The translations under genes were made by a program, and so were the position numbers. Positions 18,711-27,978 of a DNA stretch of 64,000 nt are shown piece by piece; within the stretch, counting starts at the first letter, position 1, and each line of letters begins with the position of its first letter. The notes under the pieces are model-generated. The model did not search any database and was not told the origin of the DNA. It worked only from the letters and a program-made list of their open reading frames with translations. The DNA is from a marine gamma proteobacterium HTCC2080 (GTDB lineage: Bacteria; Pseudomonadota; Gammaproteobacteria; Pseudomonadales; Halieaceae): assembly GCA_000169115.1 (NCBI GenBank), contig AAVV01000011.1:62001-126000 (forward strand), in the 5' to 3' direction.

Positions 18711-18843
18711 TGTTCCAAGTCTCCCGTCGTTTGAATAGAAATTGTACCAGAGCTGGCGTGGCTCCTCATGCACCAAACCCGTTTGTTGTGGTGCCTATGG
18801 TCATGCTGTAGCCTCTCCGACGAGGCCTACTTGATCCCAATCC

Positions 18844-19779
18844 ATGCATTCAACCAACTTAATATCATTTAGACAAAAAACGAGGCCGCTGCTTTACCTT
18901 GCACTCGCTGCCTTCGTGTCTTTTTGCAGCAAAGTATCCTCAGAAACAGTCGTATCGGGCGAACTCAGCTTGGGGTATGAATACGACAGCAATGTCACTG
19001 TCGATGAAGTAGATCGTGACACCAATGTGGGGGACGGTGGCTTACTTTTGAATGGCAGCATCTCGCTAGATCACGACCTCACCGATAAAACATCGGCTTC
19101 CGCTTCCTATGGATATTCGCGTGTTGACTATCAAGATTTCGATTTTCTGAGTCGGGAGACGCACACGTTGGGGGTCAACATCAGCTCCAAGTTGAAAAGC
19201 GTAACTGCGGGCATAAATTATTTTTATATTAATGCGCGGCTCGACGGCAATGACTTTCTCACCTATCACCGAGCATCACCATCACTTTCCGGGTTCATCA
19301 GCAAAAGATGGTTCATGCGTGGAGCTTACGTCTTTGGTGATAAAACAATCGCCAGACGGCCTGGCCGAGACGCTCAGAATCATGGCGCAGAGCTCGACGC
19401 TTATTATTTTTGGCGTGGCTTACGCCGCTACATCAACTTTGGTTATGTCTACCGGGAGGAAGATAGTCAGGCTGCTCGCTTTAAATACACCGCTCATCAG
19501 CTAAAATTGAGATTTGTGCAGCGATATGAGATTTTCTCCAGGCTATCGAAACTGGAACTTGGGTTGCGTTACGAGAACAGAGACTACCAAGAAGCAACTC
19601 CCAGTATAGGCGTACGAAGAAGCGATGACAGAATCAGGGCGGCAATTGAGTTCGAAATTCCCCTGACTGAACGCATTAACTGGCAGATCTACGGCGGCTA
19701 CAGCGATTACCAGTCCAATCTACCCTCAGCAGACTATGACCAGTCCGTAGTGGGGACCCGAGTAGAAATTACGTTCTAA
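18844..19779 (+). CDS. outer-membrane beta-barrel protein
   Basis: 311 residues with a signal peptide and then about 14 amphipathic strands (GELSLGYEYDSNVTVDEVD, ASASYGYSRVDYQDF, LELGLRYENRDY, INWQIYGGYSDYQSN). It ends in a terminal Phe (VGTRVEITF), the outer-membrane sorting signature. It resembles DUF560/surface-lipoprotein-modifier-type barrels. Its stop is 4 bp from the 3' end of the convergent subtilase gene, and it lies in the same block as the ECF sigma and anti-sigma genes, suggesting a joint envelope function. Confidence 0.75.
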   Translation: MHSTNLISFRQKTRPLLYLALAAFVSFCSKVSSETVVSGELSLGYEYDSNVTVDEVDRDTNVGDGGLLLNGSISLDHDLTDKTSASASYGYSRVDYQDFDFLSRETHTLGVNISSKLKSVTAGINYFYINARLDGNDFLTYHRASPSLSGFISKRWFMRGAYVFGDKTIARRPGRDAQNHGAELDAYYFWRGLRRYINFGYVYREEDSQAARFKYTAHQLKLRFVQRYEIFSRLSKLELGLRYENRDYQEATPSIGVRRSDDRIRAAIEFEIPLTERINWQIYGGYSDYQSNLPSADYDQSVVGTRVEITF

Positions 19780-19783
19780 CTCT

Positions 19784-21883
19784 TCAAAGGGTCAACAAGC
19801 CATATCCATATATGTCATCGCGTCCGGGCGGGCCAATATCAGTCGCCTCCGCATACAACCGAGCGATGACATCGATACCCGGCTCCTGATGTTTTAACAA
19901 CGCCGCAGCCGTTACTGCAAATGGCACTGCAAAGGACGTACCCGAAGAGGAGGCATAACCGCCACCCGCCACCGCATGTCGCATATTAACCCCAGGGGCC
20001 GCCAGGTCCAGATAATCCCCGCGATTAGCCAATCTGAACGCTCTTCCCCGCTGATCTACTGCGGTTACCGCAACCACGCTAGGATAAGCGGCCGGATACT
20101 GAGGCATAGCCATGGGCCCACCATTGCCTGCCGCAGCTAGGACCATAACGTCCTGTTCCGCGATGCGTTTGAGTGCTACCTCAAGTAGACGATTTGGCGG
20201 GCCTGCCAAGCTAAGATTGATGGCGTCAACCTTCGAAGACAACAACCAGTCTAGTGCGCGCACAAGACTTACCGTGCTCGCGATCTCGCCCCGCGCTTCA
20301 TCTTGTTCAAACACAGCAGCCGCAAAGAGCTCTGCTTGGGGCGCCAGCCCACGCAGAGGAGCAACGTTTCCAGCGATGATCGATGCAATTGCTGTACCAT
20401 GGAAGTTGGGCAAATTTGAAGCCTCAGTGAAGGGGCGCGATGAAATTTTTGCTGACGCAAACACTGGATGAGTTGTGTCGACCGCGCTATCCACGATGCC
20501 GATGCGAAGCTCCTGAGTTGCGAGATTCTCAGGAAAAGACATGGCATCAACAGGAGAAATCCCCATCTCATAACTCTGTGGCTCGGGCGCTCCCGCGGTG
20601 TAAATGTGATTTAAGTCAACCTCAGCTCGATCTGAACCCACTACGTCCATAATGCCGTCGCGAGTTTTTGAGATATCGAAACTCGCAGGAGCAGCGACCT
20701 CAGCCAGCCGAAGCCCCAAGCCGGGAAGCTCTGTAAACTCATCAAAGATATAACCCTCACTGGCTAGCTCTACAAAAACCTTGGGTTCGGCCATTACCAA
20801 CCATTGGCCCTGCAGAATCCGGCGAGCGTCGACATTTATTCCGACTTCAATGGCATCTATCATCTCATCGACTTCAGCCGTGAGGCGCGCCTCGGCGCCC
20901 TGAATCGCTAAGGCTTCTGATGCAATCACCGCTTTGGACTCAATCTGCTGCGCAATAACACCTTCGAGACTGGCCTCCGCTGTCTCGGCAACTTCAGCTT
21001 CCACATCAGACACGGCAGCACTTGCTACCACCTCCTCAACGGTGGCCTCTGCAGCCTGTTCCACTACCTCAGCTACCTGCTCTTCGGCAGACGCTTCGAC
21101 AGCTTCGTCAACCGACTGAGCAACCTGCGATTCAGCCGATGCCTCCGCAGCCTGATCGACCGCGTCAGCCACCTGGCTTTCCGCTGTTTCCACTGCGGCT
21201 TGCTCAACGGAGTCAGCCACTTCCTCCTCAACAACGTCCGTTGTCGCATCAGCGACTGATTGCTCGACGGCATCCTCGACCACAACACCAACTTCATCTT
21301 CAACGCTCTCAGATACGGAATCTTCGGCGGCGGCAACCACTGACTCTTCAATTTCAGCTTCAACTTCCTCTTCAACAGTCTCCTCAGTGACATCGACAAC
21401 CTGTTGCTCGGTGGCTTCCTCGATCTCATCCGAAAGTGCCGTTTCAGTCTGCTCGGCAATCGTTTCTTCTACCGACTCTTCAGCGCCCTCGGCGACCTGC
21501 TGCTCTAGCTGTTCCTCAACTTGCTCTTCAACCTGCTCCTCAACTTCGTCTTCAACCGGTTCAGGGAGCCCACCAAACGTTAATTCATCCTCAACCGCAT
21601 CGACCACCTCGTCGACAACCTGCTCTTCTACAGAATCAGCGACCTGTTCTTCTGTTGTTTCAGTAGCCTCCTCGGTCACTGTTTCCTCTATTTGATCCTC
21701 AACTTGCTGCTCCACTTCTTGCTCTGCGGCCTCCTCAGCCGCCTCATCTGCTCCACTCTCCCCGCCGAACGTTAACTGCGCACGAGCGGAAGCCGCAGCC
21801 ACTGAAAGGGCTAGCGTCAATAAAAGCAGTGCGCAAACCCGTGCGGCACTATTACGTTGCGTCATTACCAGCAATGTGGGCAT
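19784..21883 (-). CDS. S8 subtilisin-like protease with long acidic repeat region
   Basis: 699 residues; ATG 21883 has AAGGAC 7 nt upstream, and the signal peptide ends near ASARA. Residues about 40-310 are a low-complexity run of Glu/Gln/Val/Ala units (EEQVEEQVEEQL, VADSVEEQVV), very acidic and probably helical, with LTFGG motifs at both its start and about residue 100. The C-terminal catalytic domain has the complete triad: Asp in GIVDSAVDTTHP (about 461), His in FHGTAIASI (about 493), the oxyanion Asn region LAAAGNGG and Ser in SSGTSFAVP (about 650). It is periplasmic or exported. The promoter matches that of the divergent sigma gene. Confidence 0.88.
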   Translation of the reverse strand: MPTLLVMTQRNSAARVCALLLLTLALSVAAASARAQLTFGGESGADEAAEEAAEQEVEQQVEDQIEETVTEEATETTEEQVADSVEEQVVDEVVDAVEDELTFGGLPEPVEDEVEEQVEEQVEEQLEQQVAEGAEESVEETIAEQTETALSDEIEEATEQQVVDVTEETVEEEVEAEIEESVVAAAEDSVSESVEDEVGVVVEDAVEQSVADATTDVVEEEVADSVEQAAVETAESQVADAVDQAAEASAESQVAQSVDEAVEASAEEQVAEVVEQAAEATVEEVVASAAVSDVEAEVAETAEASLEGVIAQQIESKAVIASEALAIQGAEARLTAEVDEMIDAIEVGINVDARRILQGQWLVMAEPKVFVELASEGYIFDEFTELPGLGLRLAEVAAPASFDISKTRDGIMDVVGSDRAEVDLNHIYTAGAPEPQSYEMGISPVDAMSFPENLATQELRIGIVDSAVDTTHPVFASAKISSRPFTEASNLPNFHGTAIASIIAGNVAPLRGLAPQAELFAAAVFEQDEARGEIASTVSLVRALDWLLSSKVDAINLSLAGPPNRLLEVALKRIAEQDVMVLAAAGNGGPMAMPQYPAAYPSVVAVTAVDQRGRAFRLANRGDYLDLAAPGVNMRHAVAGGGYASSSGTSFAVPFAVTAAALLKHQEPGIDVIARLYAEATDIGPPGRDDIYGYGLLTL

Positions 21884-21925
21884 GATTCAGGTCCTTGGCC
21901 AAGAAGTAAGGCCTTAATAGTGTAG

Positions 21926-21952
21926 AGACGTTTCAGCGTTGACCTACATTCC
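21926..21952 (-). promoter_or_regulatory. ECF-type promoter of the subtilase gene
   Basis: On the minus strand GGAATG, a 16-nt spacer and CGTCT form an ECF-like -35/-10 pair, about 40 nt upstream of the protease start. The divergent promoter has the same elements and the same spacing. Confidence 0.6.
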
Positions 21953-21963
21953 CCAAGTGATTG

Positions 21964-21990
21964 GGAATAAAAGCAACCTTTGACACGTCT
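21964..21990 (+). promoter_or_regulatory. ECF-type promoter of the sigma factor gene
   Basis: GGAATA, a 16-nt spacer and CGTCT precede the sigma gene by about 20 nt. The match to the divergent promoter suggests that the sigma factor reads both, giving positive autoregulation. Confidence 0.6.
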
Positions 21991-22009
21991 TTATTGTAAC
22001 AGGCCCTCT

Positions 22010-22498
22010 ATGAGTCAGCTTACCGCAAATCAAAAAGCTGTATTAATGAATGAACTGACCGGTTTAAAGCGGTTCAGTACCTCACTTACGGGTGATCATC
22101 ATGATGCTGATGATTTACTGCAACTTACGGTAGAACGGGTACTGGAACGTGGTATGCCCGAGGATGCTCACGCGGGTAAATGGGCATACAGGGTGTGTCG
22201 TAATCTGTGGTTGGATGAGCTTCGCGCTCGTGAGGTAAGGAGCCGCTTTGCCAAGGCTGAAGCCACTGGCAATAGCGATCTGGGTGTTACCGATGCGGGT
22301 GGTCTTGAGCGATTAGAGTTTGAGCGCGTTGAACAGGCCATCAATACCCTGTCAGAGGAGCAGAGAACCGTGCTCCTTTTGGTGGCAGTTGAGGGTAGGT
22401 CGTACGCGGAGGTGGCAGAGGTACTCGACATCCCTATAGGGACAGTAATGAGCCGAGTGGCTCGAGCGCGGCGCAGCCTCGCTGAGAAAATCGGCTGA
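22010..22498 (+). CDS. ECF RNA polymerase sigma factor
   Basis: 162 residues from ATG 22010; an upstream TTG at 21980 lies inside the predicted promoter and is rejected. Region 2 is recognisable in GDHHDADDLLQLTVERVLER and WAYRVCRNLWLDELRAR. Region 4 is in LSEEQRTVLLLVAVEGRSYA followed by EVLDIPIGTVMSRVARARR. The anti-sigma gene follows at once. It probably directs transcription of itself, the anti-sigma gene and the divergent subtilase. Confidence 0.92.
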   Translation: MSQLTANQKAVLMNELTGLKRFSTSLTGDHHDADDLLQLTVERVLERGMPEDAHAGKWAYRVCRNLWLDELRAREVRSRFAKAEATGNSDLGVTDAGGLERLEFERVEQAINTLSEEQRTVLLLVAVEGRSYAEVAEVLDIPIGTVMSRVARARRSLAEKIG

Positions 22499-22576
22499 GT
22501 GCACCCTGCATTTAAACTCGGGGTACGTCGGAGCTAGAAAGCCCGGCGATGGGTGGGTAAGGTAAGGAGATATTTG

Positions 22577-23320
22577 GTGGCGGATATTCATACGCTAGAC
22601 ATTGCCAGACAACGTGACGACGAGCTACTCAGTCGACTCATCGATGGAGAATGCTCTGCTGATGAGCGCCTTGATCTGGAAGTACGGCTCGCAACAGATT
22701 CGGATCTTCGTGCGCGACTGGAGGAATTTCGAGCTAATGATGCGGCCTTCACAACTGTGATTGGAGCTCAAGATAATACCGTGAACACCGGTGTCGCAGA
22801 TCGCTTGGCAAACTACGCCGCAAGGGATAACCGAACATCAACGCCGATTTATAAATTTGCGATGGCCGCGACCGTATTGGTTGCCACTGCCATTGTGACG
22901 GTTAATAACCTTTGGACGTCTCCTCTCTCTGACACACCGCAGATGGATGCCGTACTCGCAAAGGCTTTAAGTACAGAGCCATCTGCGGCCGATGGTTGGA
23001 GCAACGTTGATGATGAGCGCGCGCTGCGGGTGGTCCTGACTTTTCCCGCTGCAGACGGACAGTGGTGTCGTGAGTTTATGCTGGCCTCAGACGCCAGCCA
23101 TTGGAGGGGCGTCGCGTGTAAGGGCGGAAAGAGCTGGGTAACTCAGGTTATCGGTCGTGAAGTATTTTTGGAGCAGCAAGGTGGCTATCGAACCGCTAGT
23201 GCTGAAACCAGCCATCCAATCGAGCAATTTATCGATCAAACGGCAACCGATATTGCATTGTCAGCAGACCAAGAGGCCGCGCTTATCGCCAGCGATTGGT
23301 CTGCAACTATGGCGCGTTAG
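22577..23320 (+). CDS. anti-sigma factor, membrane-anchored
   Basis: About 247 residues. GTG 22577 is chosen because AAGGAGA lies 6 nt upstream; a GTG 24 nt earlier has no site. The N-terminal cytoplasmic domain (DDELLSRLIDGECSADERLDLEVRL) has the pattern of zinc-less anti-sigma domains. One transmembrane helix (FAMAATVLVATAIVTVNN) precedes a periplasmic domain with two Cys (QWCREFMLAS, GVACKGG). It probably sequesters the adjacent ECF sigma factor, with release governed by an envelope signal and possibly by the subtilase. Confidence 0.82.
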   Translation: MADIHTLDIARQRDDELLSRLIDGECSADERLDLEVRLATDSDLRARLEEFRANDAAFTTVIGAQDNTVNTGVADRLANYAARDNRTSTPIYKFAMAATVLVATAIVTVNNLWTSPLSDTPQMDAVLAKALSTEPSAADGWSNVDDERALRVVLTFPAADGQWCREFMLASDASHWRGVACKGGKSWVTQVIGREVFLEQQGGYRTASAETSHPIEQFIDQTATDIALSADQEAALIASDWSATMAR

Positions 23321-23388
23321 TTATCACCTAACGTTAGCCAAGCACGAAATCCACTGATGTCCTTGAATAGCCTGCCTCATTCAAGGCT

Positions 23389-23595
23389 TCAATAGGGCCG
23401 CCCGCATGTCTTGCCGACTCCCTGTGTAAGGCATTGATCTCCAGCAGGCTGATTTGTCCGAACAGTTTTTTTGTTGCCCGGCATCACCACTGGCCCGGTG
23501 CTTGCTAGTGAAAACCAACAGCCTCCAAACAGCACGAATAAAACACCAAATTTAAACTGCCCCTTAAACCATACCGTCAGTAGCTGCGCGGCCAT
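23389..23595 (-). CDS. possible small membrane protein
   Basis: The frame encodes up to 68 residues from ATG 23595 (or 90 from 23661, overlapping the CBS gene). A hydrophobic segment GVLFVLFGGCWFSLASTG is followed by a polar Cys-containing tail. There is no clear ribosome site and no family resemblance, so this could be a chance frame. Confidence 0.25.
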   Translation of the reverse strand: MAAQLLTVWFKGQFKFGVLFVLFGGCWFSLASTGPVVMPGNKKTVRTNQPAGDQCLTQGVGKTCGRPY

Positions 23596-23635
23596 ATCGG
23601 GCTGAATGTACCGTTGATTGTTTGCGGCGATCAAG

Positions 23636-24055
23636 CTAAGTGTCGAGCCTCTTTCTGGCATGCTCCATCAACGCCCATAAGATGTTACTGGAACTTACTT
23701 GACCAACTAATTTTCCCTGGTGTGTGACGGCATTCCGTCGTTGCTTAGAGTCGATCATTCGCTGAGCCACCTCCACGATCGTCTCATCAGGACTACAGGC
23801 GTCAATATGCTCAGTCATCGCTTGTTCCACCTGAATGTTTTCAGGACTGCCGTCATTGTAGATAGCCGTGAGCACTGCACGAATACAATCTAGCTCTGTA
23901 ATCTTCCCGCAAGGAACAGCATCATGGTCGATAACAGTCAGCCCTGTCAGTCTAAATTCCACCAGCAACTCTATTGCCTTCACCAGGGGCGCAGCTCGAT
24001 GAATGGTGAGGGGATTGCGATGCATACAATCTCTAATACTGGTTGGGCTTGTCAT
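23636..24055 (-). CDS. CBS-domain pair protein
   Basis: 139 residues, a minimal stand-alone CBS pair. The first CBS is MHRNPLTIHRAAPLVKAIEL followed by RLTGLTVIDHDAVPCGKITE. The second is VEQAMTEHIDACSPDETIVE followed by RNAVTHQGKLVGQVSSSNIL. Such proteins bind adenosine nucleotides and act as energy or redox sensors. No partner domain or neighbour shows which target it regulates. Confidence 0.88.
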   Translation of the reverse strand: MTSPTSIRDCMHRNPLTIHRAAPLVKAIELLVEFRLTGLTVIDHDAVPCGKITELDCIRAVLTAIYNDGSPENIQVEQAMTEHIDACSPDETIVEVAQRMIDSKQRRNAVTHQGKLVGQVSSSNILWALMEHARKRLDT

Positions 24056-24198
24056 AGGTCCCTCCTGAGCGGGCTGATACAGCCCACATAAAATACTAAA
24101 AACTCAAAACACCTACATGCCACATAGACGCCACGCTCGACCACATAGATGCATTTCCAGTAAAACGCGGCTAACCGCCGATAGCAATTGAAATAGCG

Positions 24199-24585
24199 TT
24201 AAACACCATCTAACGCATGTTTTTTTAATGCCTCCAAAGAAACAATTTGCAAGGTTTTCATATTGGTTCTGCGCAACCAAACATCAGGAGCGCAGCCCGC
24301 CATTTCGGCTTCTTGCCAGCGACGGGCACAAAGGCACCACCGATCGCCAGGCTGCAAACCCGGAAAATCATATTCTGGACGCGGAGTACTTAAATCATTT
24401 CCAGCCCGAGCGGAAAATGCCAGAAACTCCTCCGTCATATGTGCACAAACCGTATGCGTGCCGGTATCCATAGGACCCGTATTGCAATAACCATCTCGGT
24501 AAAAACCCGTCATGGGCTTTTTACAACACACCTCCAACGGCGCACCAAAAACATTCAGCTGTCTATCCCCACCACCATCACCCAT
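24199..24585 (-). CDS. DUF2237 family protein
   Basis: 128 residues with the DUF2237 signature: LNVFGAPLEVCCKKPMTGFY, GTHTVCAHMTEEFLAFS, GDRWCLCARRWQEA. Cys residues are conserved (CC, C.C). Family function is unknown. Its start overlaps the 3' end of the asparaginase gene by 8 nt, so the two are probably cotranscribed. Confidence 0.9.
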   Translation of the reverse strand: MGDGGGDRQLNVFGAPLEVCCKKPMTGFYRDGYCNTGPMDTGTHTVCAHMTEEFLAFSARAGNDLSTPRPEYDFPGLQPGDRWCLCARRWQEAEMAGCAPDVWLRRTNMKTLQIVSLEALKKHALDGV

Positions 24586-25606
24586 CGCTCAAACCCTGTC
24601 CGTTAATCACTGTATTATCGTCTTCACGAAAAATACCTATCACCTTTTCACCCTTCCTATTGATACTGGCGCGATACATGCCTTCGGTATTAAAAATCAG
24701 GGCAACATTCCCAGCTGGATCAATGGCAATAACGCCACCCTCGCCCCCTACTTCTGCAAGTTCCTCATGAATAACTTCGTTCGCCGCCACCTCTAAATCA
24801 AGGCCCTGGTACCTAACACGCGCGCAAATATCGCTGGCCACCTGCCAGCGAATAAAAAACTCGCCATGCCCTGTGGCCGATACTGCGCAACTACGATTAT
24901 CGGCATAAGTCCCCGATCCGATCAGTGGAGAGTCACCAATCCTTCCCCAACGCTTTCCCGTCATGCCACCGGTAGATGTTCCAGCTGCCAAGTTTCCAGC
25001 AGCATCCAAGACGACTACTCCGACAGTACCAAATTTTTCGTCACCACCCTGAGCGCTTTTATCATTATGTTTAAGTCGAAATAATTTTAGAGCCTCTACT
25101 CGCCTAGGCGTTGAAAAATAACTGTTCTCGACCATAGTCAGCCCCTGCTGCTCGGCAAATCTGTCGGCGCCAGATCCCGACAATAGAACATGAGGCGAAT
25201 GTGTCAGCACGGCATAAGCCGCTTCAATAGGGTTTTTTACACGAGTCACGCCTGCAACGGCACCCGCTTCCAGACTTTGTCCCAGCATCATGGATGCGTC
25301 GAGCTCGTGGGTACCATCCCATGTTAGAACGGCTCCGTGCCCTGCGTTAAAAAGAGGAGAATTCTCCAATAACCGAATAGTTTCTCGCACAACATCTGAT
25401 CCATCGGCGCCATCGCGCAATCGCTCATAGCCCTGCTGCACAGCCGTATTGAGTATTGCCAGGTAACTGCTTTCCTGTTCTAAAGTTATTGAGTCGCGAG
25501 TTAGCGTACCCGCGCCCCCATGAATTGCGATTGCAATGGGGTCAGCAAGCGTCGCGGGCACGAAACCCAGCAGACACAATAACAATAGCCGTCGCATGCA
25601 AAACAT
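24578..25606 (-). CDS. isoaspartyl peptidase / plant-type L-asparaginase, exported
   Basis: About 342 residues from ATG 25606, with GAGGT 7 nt upstream. A signal peptide (RLLLLCLLGFVPATLA) directs export. The Ntn-hydrolase fold shows AIAIHGGAGTL at the mature start and the autocleavage site FGTVGVVVLDAAGNLAAGTS, whose Thr (about 192) becomes the nucleophile, followed by STGGMTGKRWGRIGDSPLIG. The enzyme hydrolyses isoaspartyl dipeptides and asparagine in the periplasm. Operon with the DUF2237 gene. Confidence 0.92.
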   Translation of the reverse strand: MFCMRRLLLLCLLGFVPATLADPIAIAIHGGAGTLTRDSITLEQESSYLAILNTAVQQGYERLRDGADGSDVVRETIRLLENSPLFNAGHGAVLTWDGTHELDASMMLGQSLEAGAVAGVTRVKNPIEAAYAVLTHSPHVLLSGSGADRFAEQQGLTMVENSYFSTPRRVEALKLFRLKHNDKSAQGGDEKFGTVGVVVLDAAGNLAAGTSTGGMTGKRWGRIGDSPLIGSGTYADNRSCAVSATGHGEFFIRWQVASDICARVRYQGLDLEVAANEVIHEELAEVGGEGGVIAIDPAGNVALIFNTEGMYRASINRKGEKVIGIFREDDNTVINGQGLSDG

Positions 25607-25733
25607 TGCCCTTACCTCTCTAACCACTCGTCAACAGAGCATGGCACGATAGCAGTGCGATGCAAAATGTTAACAAGACATTACAGAACCCACACGCTAA
25701 CCTGCCACTCCGAATTTGAGAGGAGCAGCTCAG

Positions 25734-26243
25734 GTGCTCGTTAGATCTTTTATCGACCGCAGCGCAGCTATATTATTGCAGCCGCATCTATACTTTACCT
25801 GTGACGATGATTTCATGGATTTTGGCGATGGCAGCGTTTACGTCGCAATCATGGCTATATTGGGTGCACTACTCGCCGCCGTTTTGGGCAGTGCAGGCAG
25901 CCCCTACCACTCTTTTGGCTTGGTCCCAGCTCTAATCATCAGTCCTTTGGCTGCAGTGGTAACCACTTTCGCCATGGCAGGCATCATCCACGTCTTGTGT
26001 AAGGCTCTTGGCAGCCAGGGTGACTTTGGTGACAGCTTCCACATATCTGCCTCTGCTGCGGTTTTCATTCCGATTAGTCAATTACTTAGCGCCTTTTCAC
26101 TAATGATCGTGAGCATAGGTTGGACGTGGTGGGTTGTCTCAAGGGGCGTCATATGTGTGCACCACGCGGAGCCCAGAAAAGCAGAGATCGTTTTCGCGCT
26201 GCTGTACGCGAGCCTTCTGCTTATTGCGACGACAAATGACTAA
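25734..26243 (+). CDS. Yip1-like multi-pass membrane protein
   Basis: 169 residues from GTG 25734 (AGAGGAG 10 nt upstream); a TTG six codons earlier overlaps that site. Four or five hydrophobic segments (YVAIMAILGALLAAVLGSAG, LVPALIISPLAAVVTTFAMA, VFIPISQLLSAFSLMIVSIG) with the F.dsF..sa.a..P.s pattern resemble Yip1-domain proteins. Inner-membrane, function unknown. Confidence 0.6.
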   Translation: MLVRSFIDRSAAILLQPHLYFTCDDDFMDFGDGSVYVAIMAILGALLAAVLGSAGSPYHSFGLVPALIISPLAAVVTTFAMAGIIHVLCKALGSQGDFGDSFHISASAAVFIPISQLLSAFSLMIVSIGWTWWVVSRGVICVHHAEPRKAEIVFALLYASLLLIATTND

Positions 26244-26516
26244 CCAGATCTCAACACCGCCAAGCCAACACATCAATAGATGTCGATATAAACAGGCGTC
26301 ACTGAGCTCAAATCATGTTGTCAGCAGCTTGAGCGCATTAACCTACAGAATGAGCCCACATTAGAACTTGTGCCCTCCGTGTGCGGCTGCACCCTGATGC
26401 CGCACACCCAGCGACACCACAGTAGCGACGTCAGCCCTTAATGTTACGGCATGACCAAGAATCGTCGCTAGAAATGTTCCGTACATAACGGGTTTCTGCG
26501 GCCAAAGCTTGCTCTC

Positions 26517-27797
26517 TTACGATGGCTCAGACAGGTTCGCCTTTGATTCATTCGCGGCAGCGCCAAAAATTCCTTTGGCCATAAGGGATGTCTCGCCCTC
26601 TCTCCGTTTCTGGTAAATGTCAGCTCTAATAGCATGTACGCCAACATGATCAGCGTCAGCCAATGCTGCCATCTCAACAAGATGGCAGGCCAGCCGGATA
26701 TCTGTTTCAACATGATCTAGCGCTCGCTGTGCCAGGGTTAGGGCGCCCCCCGCCATGCTAGCGACCTCAGCGGCTAAACGAGCCTCTTGGGCAGGCTTTA
26801 GATGTGCGGGATTGCCGTCATACCAACCTCCGTATAACCGCCATATATTCTGCACAACAAACTCAGGCTCATCGTAGACCGGCGCCATCCAAGGCAAATC
26901 CAAAGACGCCCTCGGAATTTTCACACTATGAATAATGTCATTTAACCTCGCGCCTTCATTCATTAATTCGAGGGTCTGTTGTACCAATGACTCCAAAGCC
27001 TCTGCAACGCTAGTAAGCACGTGACGGATGCGCTGCTCCCCCGCAATTGGCAAACCATGAGCCGGTAGAAACAGCTCGGGTTTCATAGCAACCATGTCAC
27101 GGAGCGCCTGAGCCCATTCTCTAGGGTATCGCTGGGCTTTTTGCGGATTGCCCGCATTGGGGAACGCCCAAATAAAAAAGTCACCCGCACAAATGGCTCG
27201 CTGAGAGGGCACCCAGGTCCAGGTGTGATCATCAGTTTCTCCTCGAGCATGGTGTAACTGAAAAACCGTTCCACCCACCTCTAAATCCAGCGCCGATTGA
27301 TACGTTTGCTGCGGAGCTGGAGTGGCTGCCGGTAGAAAATTACGGGCACCGGCTAAATCGTAACCTCGCCGCTTAAACTGCCCAAACTGACGCTCGTTAA
27401 TAACTTGGTTATAACCATTGGTGAGCCGATAGCGCTCAAACCTAGCAGCAACATTTTCATGAGCAACCACATTGGCAGACTCCGAGTCTGCTACGAAAGC
27501 TCCAGCTCCCCCCACGTGGTCAATGTGGCCGTGGGTAAACACCAATGAATTAAACCGGGCGTCGCTCCAACCCCTGACAGCATCGACGCATCGCTGCCCG
27601 CCGTGTTCGTTAGATGTATCAAAAGCCACCAAACCATCATCTGTTTTAAACACAATGCAATGAGAGAAGGCCTCGACCACCGCCAAAGACTTATTGATTT
27701 CAGACAGCTCGTGATTGATGCGATTCAGCGGGCCGGCACGATCGAGCTCGAGCCTTCCATCAATAACGTCAGCAGACAATTTTAAGAGATCAGCCAT
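26517..27797 (-). CDS. MBL-fold hydrolase with alkyl-sulfatase-type dimerisation domain
   Basis: 426 residues. The metallo-beta-lactamase motif THGHIDHVGGAGAFV (about 87) supplies HxHxDH ligands; other ligands are in HHARGETDDHTW and LFLPAHGLP. The C-terminal part (WRLYGGWYDGNPAHLKP, then Ala-rich helices) matches the alkyl sulfatase dimerisation domain. There is no signal peptide, unlike secreted SdsA enzymes. It is probably a zinc hydrolase acting on sulfate or other esters; substrate not determinable. Confidence 0.88.
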   Translation of the reverse strand: MADLLKLSADVIDGRLELDRAGPLNRINHELSEINKSLAVVEAFSHCIVFKTDDGLVAFDTSNEHGGQRCVDAVRGWSDARFNSLVFTHGHIDHVGGAGAFVADSESANVVAHENVAARFERYRLTNGYNQVINERQFGQFKRRGYDLAGARNFLPAATPAPQQTYQSALDLEVGGTVFQLHHARGETDDHTWTWVPSQRAICAGDFFIWAFPNAGNPQKAQRYPREWAQALRDMVAMKPELFLPAHGLPIAGEQRIRHVLTSVAEALESLVQQTLELMNEGARLNDIIHSVKIPRASLDLPWMAPVYDEPEFVVQNIWRLYGGWYDGNPAHLKPAQEARLAAEVASMAGGALTLAQRALDHVETDIRLACHLVEMAALADADHVGVHAIRADIYQKRREGETSLMAKGIFGAAANESKANLSEPS

Positions 27798-27978
27798 AGG
27801 TAACCCGCTTATGATTTATTTTGAGTTGCGCGTTTGTGCAACGTCCAAGGATTGCACTAGTTTTTAGCTTTTAATAACAACCTTGGCATATCTTGGCGCT
27901 GCTGACGAATCGAAACCGTCAATGACCAAACTCTCCAATTACGATAATGTATCGACAGGCAGCTAGTGGCATATAAGA

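Noticed and set aside
20934-21695. Long plus-strand Ser/Thr/Pro/Gln-rich frames inside the subtilase gene
   Set aside because: They are mirror images of the low-complexity Glu/Gln/Val region on the minus strand, with no ribosome sites.
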